From Orbilia blumenaviensis (lineage: Eukaryota > Ascomycota > Orbiliomycetes > Orbiliales > Orbiliaceae), in the NCBI GenBank assembly GCA_036872755.1, contig JAVHNS010000009.1:1426001-1490000 (forward strand): DNA of 64,000 bases, written 5' to 3'. The notes under the pieces were generated by a model. That model was not told the origin of the DNA. It made no database searches and worked only from the letters and a program-made list of their open reading frames with translations. The position numbers and the translations under genes were made by a program. Shown here piece after piece: positions 59,984-64,000 of the stretch (positions within the stretch are counted from its first letter, which is position 1; each line of letters opens with the position of its first letter).

Positions 59984-62900
59984 CAGCTAGCCGGGGGAAA
60001 CCAAAGCATACCATAGGTTGCCCAATGATCCTTCGAGGCGCGGCGACGGGACGAGAAGCGCTTTTCAGAAAGCGATCTAGGGCCATATGATATATGAAGA
60101 AGACGATGAAATCGAAACCGTATACGTATGCTCTCCACACAGAAAACGCTTTATGGAAATTATGGCGATATTCCAACTTCGCTTCTGCGGCCCCCTCGAT
60201 TACAGAACTTAGAACAATTTGACAGGAGGAGGAAGGCGCGTGGTCCTTCATTAACCCCTAACAGCCTATCACGGGCACCAAAATTGTTACTGAGGATGCA
60301 ATAGTGGCGGGGACTCGTGATCATCTGTTAGGCCCGATTGAAAGTTCTCAGAAGGAACCATCAGACCTCGAGAGCTAGCAAGCGATGAATAATTTAGCAC
60401 AGCTGAGAGGGAGGAATATATCTTAAACCTCGCCTCGCAAAGAGGGACGATAGGGAAGAGGATCAAACCAAAATCACTGGCCCGGATTTATCAATCTAGT
60501 TATTCTGCTCCCAATAAAGGGCTGCCCCTGTTCTAGTATGTAGGCACCTCACGCGAGAGTCACATTCCGAGCACTAGTTATAACGGAAGGCGAGTTCCAG
60601 CAGTATTGTAATTCTTTGAATGTATTGGAGCTCCTAGCTGATAATTATGGAAAATAGGATGTTAAAATTGGTAAAACTGATTTGGACCGTGAACGACAGG
60701 AGACAAATGGCCAAGAAGGGGATACTTGAGTTACCTGGCGATGAGAGAATGCGCCTTTGCCAACCCTTTAGAACAGATACAAAAGTAATTACCTAAGTAC
60801 TTAAGTAATACCAACCAGATCACAGCTACTGTTGCGCTTAAATCCGACCGTGAAAGGTTAAGGTTTCTTGTGCCGACTTGTTGTGGACTAAGATGCCTTG
60901 CTCATGCCAATAGTTGTAGACTGCGAACTAAAGACTCTCGATGAAGCCCCCTAGACACTGGTTAAAAGCATAATTAGGCCGAACCCGGTTGCCCATAGTT
61001 AAATTTAAATTTAGGAGAGCTATGGACCCCAAGCAATCATGTTTCCCTGACAGTCGCATGTTTGTATTTAAGTACTTTGAATCCTCTCGGAAATCTAGAA
61101 ATAATTCACTCGAGGTTGGCGCCTTATAGTTGTCCCAACTCGAGTTGATAAACCGGCAGCTCATAAACTTGTAAATACGTAAGCTATAGCTTGGTATACA
61201 TAAGCCTTTAGACGTAGATAAATGTCGTGCTTTCATCATTGATACTAAGTAATTCAAACATGGCATAGCGTGAGCAACCAGCTACATAATTCTTAGTTAC
61301 ATTGGCCAAGGCCAATTGCCTCCAAAAAAAAAGAGATTGTAGATTTCGAGAGCTCCGTTGAATTAGACCTAGGTGGCGTAGTGGCTTGGAAAAGTTACCC
61401 CCATTTGTGATAACCGACGGTATCTTTTCCATCTAAAAAGTTGGCAAGGGATGCCACTGCCATGCAATTTTATCTGATCGATTTGATTACTAGTTCGAGC
61501 AGACGGTTTCACATGCAGGTTGAAACCCATTGGAAAAAGGCATGTGTTAGTGGTGGCGCCTGGACCATCATGCTGTGGCCGGACCAAGCTTTCGGATTTG
61601 TGTTGGCGAGAACGTTGGCGCCTTCCTGTCTGGGGGAGAATAAAGTTTGGGTGGAAGATAGAACGGCAGGAGGGAGCACGGCGGAAACTGCCGGTCTATC
61701 ACGGAATATTGTGTGATTGACGAGTACCAATAGCCACTCCGGCCCAAGAACGCAATTCGGACTTCAAAGGCATTAAGGTACATATCTTGTTCCAATGTTT
61801 AATTTGCATTCCTGCTTCCTAAATACCCCTTAGGATCTAAGTGCTGAAATAGACGTCTACTCCGAAAGCTCCACGGGACCCTCGGGCTGAGCCTTGCAAT
61901 TGGGCATCACAATAAAATTCGCTGATTAAAAAATCGCCTACCTGCCGAGATAAGAGATATAGGCGAGGGGCGGTAGATGAACCTTGCACTTGCTCCGTAC
62001 CCGCATATACCTATCAGTCGAAGGGCCACCGTGCCTGGACGGATGTGATGAAATAGTCGCCCTGGTCAACCAGGCCAAAGGCCAGCCTCGGTCCCGCCAA
62101 AGACTATTATCGCCTGCGCCTTCAAGATCTCGCAACTCAAAATATATAAGGTGGTGTAGATAGTTTCGCGGCTCCATGCAACGACATCGAAATCACCCTA
62201 AGTAGTCGCGCCGACCGAAGTTAACTCAAGCATCGTTATGCTATTTGGTGTCGCGACCGCGTGAGGGCCTGTAGCATCGACCTGTATCCGAGGCCCATGA
62301 TCACATCAGGTGCTAAATCGGCTAAGTGCCCCAAAGTTGGCTTTGGCAAGTTTCTGATGCGGCATCTGTGGAAATTACTTGTTGGTGAATCCATTGAGAC
62401 ATTGCTCATGCAAGACTTTCTGCTCCACAATCTACACCGTTTTCCTGATCACGAACTGAATCAATATCTCAAGGTTATCCGAATCGGCCCAACTTCTAGA
62501 CTTCGCCGCTGCGCCGATAACTGAACCTTCCTCCCATAAACTAATCGATTACCTCACGGTTCGAGCTAACTAGGGTACTGCTGGGATCATCTTTCTATAG
62601 ATGACTTGCAGCTTCCCATATCTACTGCAAAGATATCGAATTGCCAAAACCGGATGGTGCATTGTGGCGTTGTCTTGTTGTACTATGTTGTAGCAACGCG
62701 CGCTCGCATAACAGACGTTAATTGTGATGCAGGGACATGGGTCCCATTCCTTAAATTCCCATGACCATATCGTGGGTAAGAGCTTCCAAGACTTGGTCGT
62801 TCCCGATGAACGCTGAAAACAGATGGTAGATTTCAGTGTAACTTCAGAATCCTCTGTTAGTATACTAGGGTAAAATTTAGAAGGGTTGTATGAGCACGAA

Positions 62901-63151
62901 GGAGGGGTATTGGTTTTGTAGATATAAACATACCGGATCGTCGCATCTTAAGTTTTAACTGTTAAGAACAGCTTCTAGCAATCTATCCTAGGATAAAAGC
63001 AAGGGGTTCAAGTGTGCCGGACTATAAAGCATTTCAAATATCGAAACCAGGCTTCTTGCGAGATTATTACAGTACTGCCTCCGTATAACGTTCAAATACC
63101 CCAGGTCATTCCGCCCACTCACCATTGACAATCTACAACGCTTTGCGCAAA
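59984..63151. other. 3.2 kb spacer without a recognised gene
   Basis: Between the decayed paralogue and the last gene. Many short frames, none with a family I know. Some stretches (59990-60250, 61440-61720) read as open frames on either strand but look like chance. The region just before 63152 is C/A-rich and would be the promoter of the last gene. Confidence 0.55.
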
Positions 63152-63890
63152 ATGAAGTATTCAATTGTTCTCGCTGCTCTTACAGCTGCCGTCAGCTCTC
63201 TCCCAACTCCCCAACTCCCCCCACTTATTAACGCCGGACCATTCTCCCTCCAGCTAGTCGCCCCAGGTACTGAGTGAGTATTTCGCGATTGTTTGGAAGA
63301 CTGTTCTGGACTTTGACTGACTTAAAATTTTCAGACTCGATGGAAAATTTCTCACTCTTCGCCCAACGCCTGCGAACCCTGAAAACGGCAAAGTCCTGGC
63401 CATAACTGCCACCTCGCAGGACCCTAACCCGCACTTCGACCTAACCTATAATGACCCAAATATCGACCCCAGATTTCCTCCCGCCGGCAGGTTAATCTAC
63501 ACACCTGGCGCTGCACCGGAGGAATGCAAGTTCTTCCTTTGCCCAAAGGGCCCTGTTTCTGCTGGTTACGACGAAGCCTTTGGACCTCGAGAATATGTTA
63601 GAAATAACATGAAGGCTCTATTTTTCCCACCATCGCCATCAACTGCTGCGCCTAGCGCCCCGGAACCACCAGTCGAGGGAGGCGAGACCTCTAATGGAGA
63701 ACCATTGAAGACTTGGAGCGACTTCCAGCTCGATTTCTTGGGATACTTAACTCTGAATGGCGTAAGCAACTGGTGGGCTTGCCCAACCAAATACCCACAG
63801 GGACAAGACAATATCTACACTAGTGTCTGGTGGGCTGATGGAAGTGTCAGTGATGAAAAGTGCACGAGCGTCAGGGTTAAGAGGGTCTAG
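63152..63890 (+). CDS. Small secreted protein of unknown function, 225 residues
   Basis: Exons 63152-63273 and 63335-63890 join in phase across a GTGAGT...TTTCAG intron. Signal peptide MKYSIVLAALTAAVSS, about 16 residues, then PTPQLPPL. The mature part opens with FSLQLVAPGTELDGKFLTLRPTP, a pattern seen in several fungal secreted proteins of unknown function (residues around the 'LDGKFL' motif). It has four Cys (ECKFFLC, WACPTK, EKCTS), compatible with two disulfides, and a proline-rich stretch in the middle. The promoter is C/A-rich. The product could be a cell-wall or surface-associated protein; the role is not known. Confidence 0.75.
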
Positions 63891-64000
63891 ACTTCATCAG
63901 ATTTTTCTCTGTACCTGTGCAGGTACTTCACGAATTCCCTTCCTTAGCTACTTAGTCTAGTTTCGCTTCTTTGTACATAATTTACTATATATCCTTGCTA

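Noticed and set aside
59967..60251. Minus-strand frame with a hydrophobic stretch after the decayed paralogue
   Set aside because: No start context, no family, and it overlaps the end of the pseudogene. Likely chance.

Overview
The window is nuclear DNA from a filamentous ascomycete (Pezizomycotina). The evidence is short spliceosomal introns (about 45-140 nt, GTAAGT or GTATGT donors, CTAAC/CTAAT-like branch sites, YAG acceptors), monocistronic genes on both strands, a Zn2Cys6 regulator, and a fungal nitrate reductase/nitrite reductase pair. Gene density is low, with several AT-rich spacers of 1-4 kb. Many unknown secreted proteins and F-box proteins would fit an early-diverging group such as Orbiliomycetes, but that placement is only inference.

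Layout. 1-1196: 5' part of a secreted GH6 cellobiohydrolase without an N-terminal cellulose-binding module, cut by the window edge. 5462-7840: SulP/SLC26 anion transporter with a STAS domain. 9045-10421: three-exon F-box-like protein. 11633-13054: YqjM-type old yellow enzyme. 17246-19253: dicarboxylic-amino-acid-type permease. 20357-28194: the nitrate assimilation pair, niaD followed by niiA on the minus strand in the same orientation, with GATA-factor motifs upstream of both and one NirA-type octamer upstream of niiA. No nitrate transporter gene is in view.

30134-63890 is accessory-like: unknown secreted proteins, four F-box or F-box-like genes, a single-pass membrane protein of unknown function (32517-33927), a 5'-truncated sugar transporter (34649-35591) beside a Zn2Cys6 regulator (35699-37225), a 483-residue secreted protein with a Kex2-like site, a CENP-L/Fta1-like kinetochore protein, a Kelch-propeller membrane protein, a three-exon unknown, an Hst3/Hst4-class sirtuin and a final small secreted protein.

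The most interesting signal is a family I do not recognise. Three intact intronless genes (30134, 37787, 58337) and one decayed copy (59570-59983) appear to share an architecture: a signal peptide in the intact copies, one early Cys, an LY...K-x-H-C core about 85-91 residues later, an acidic linker, then an FQY motif leading a helical region. Other points worth checking are a one-base frameshift in an A-run of an F-box gene (40085-40090) and a perfect 11-bp hairpin (29042-29068). All gene models and distances were worked out by eye from the sequence; no database search was run.
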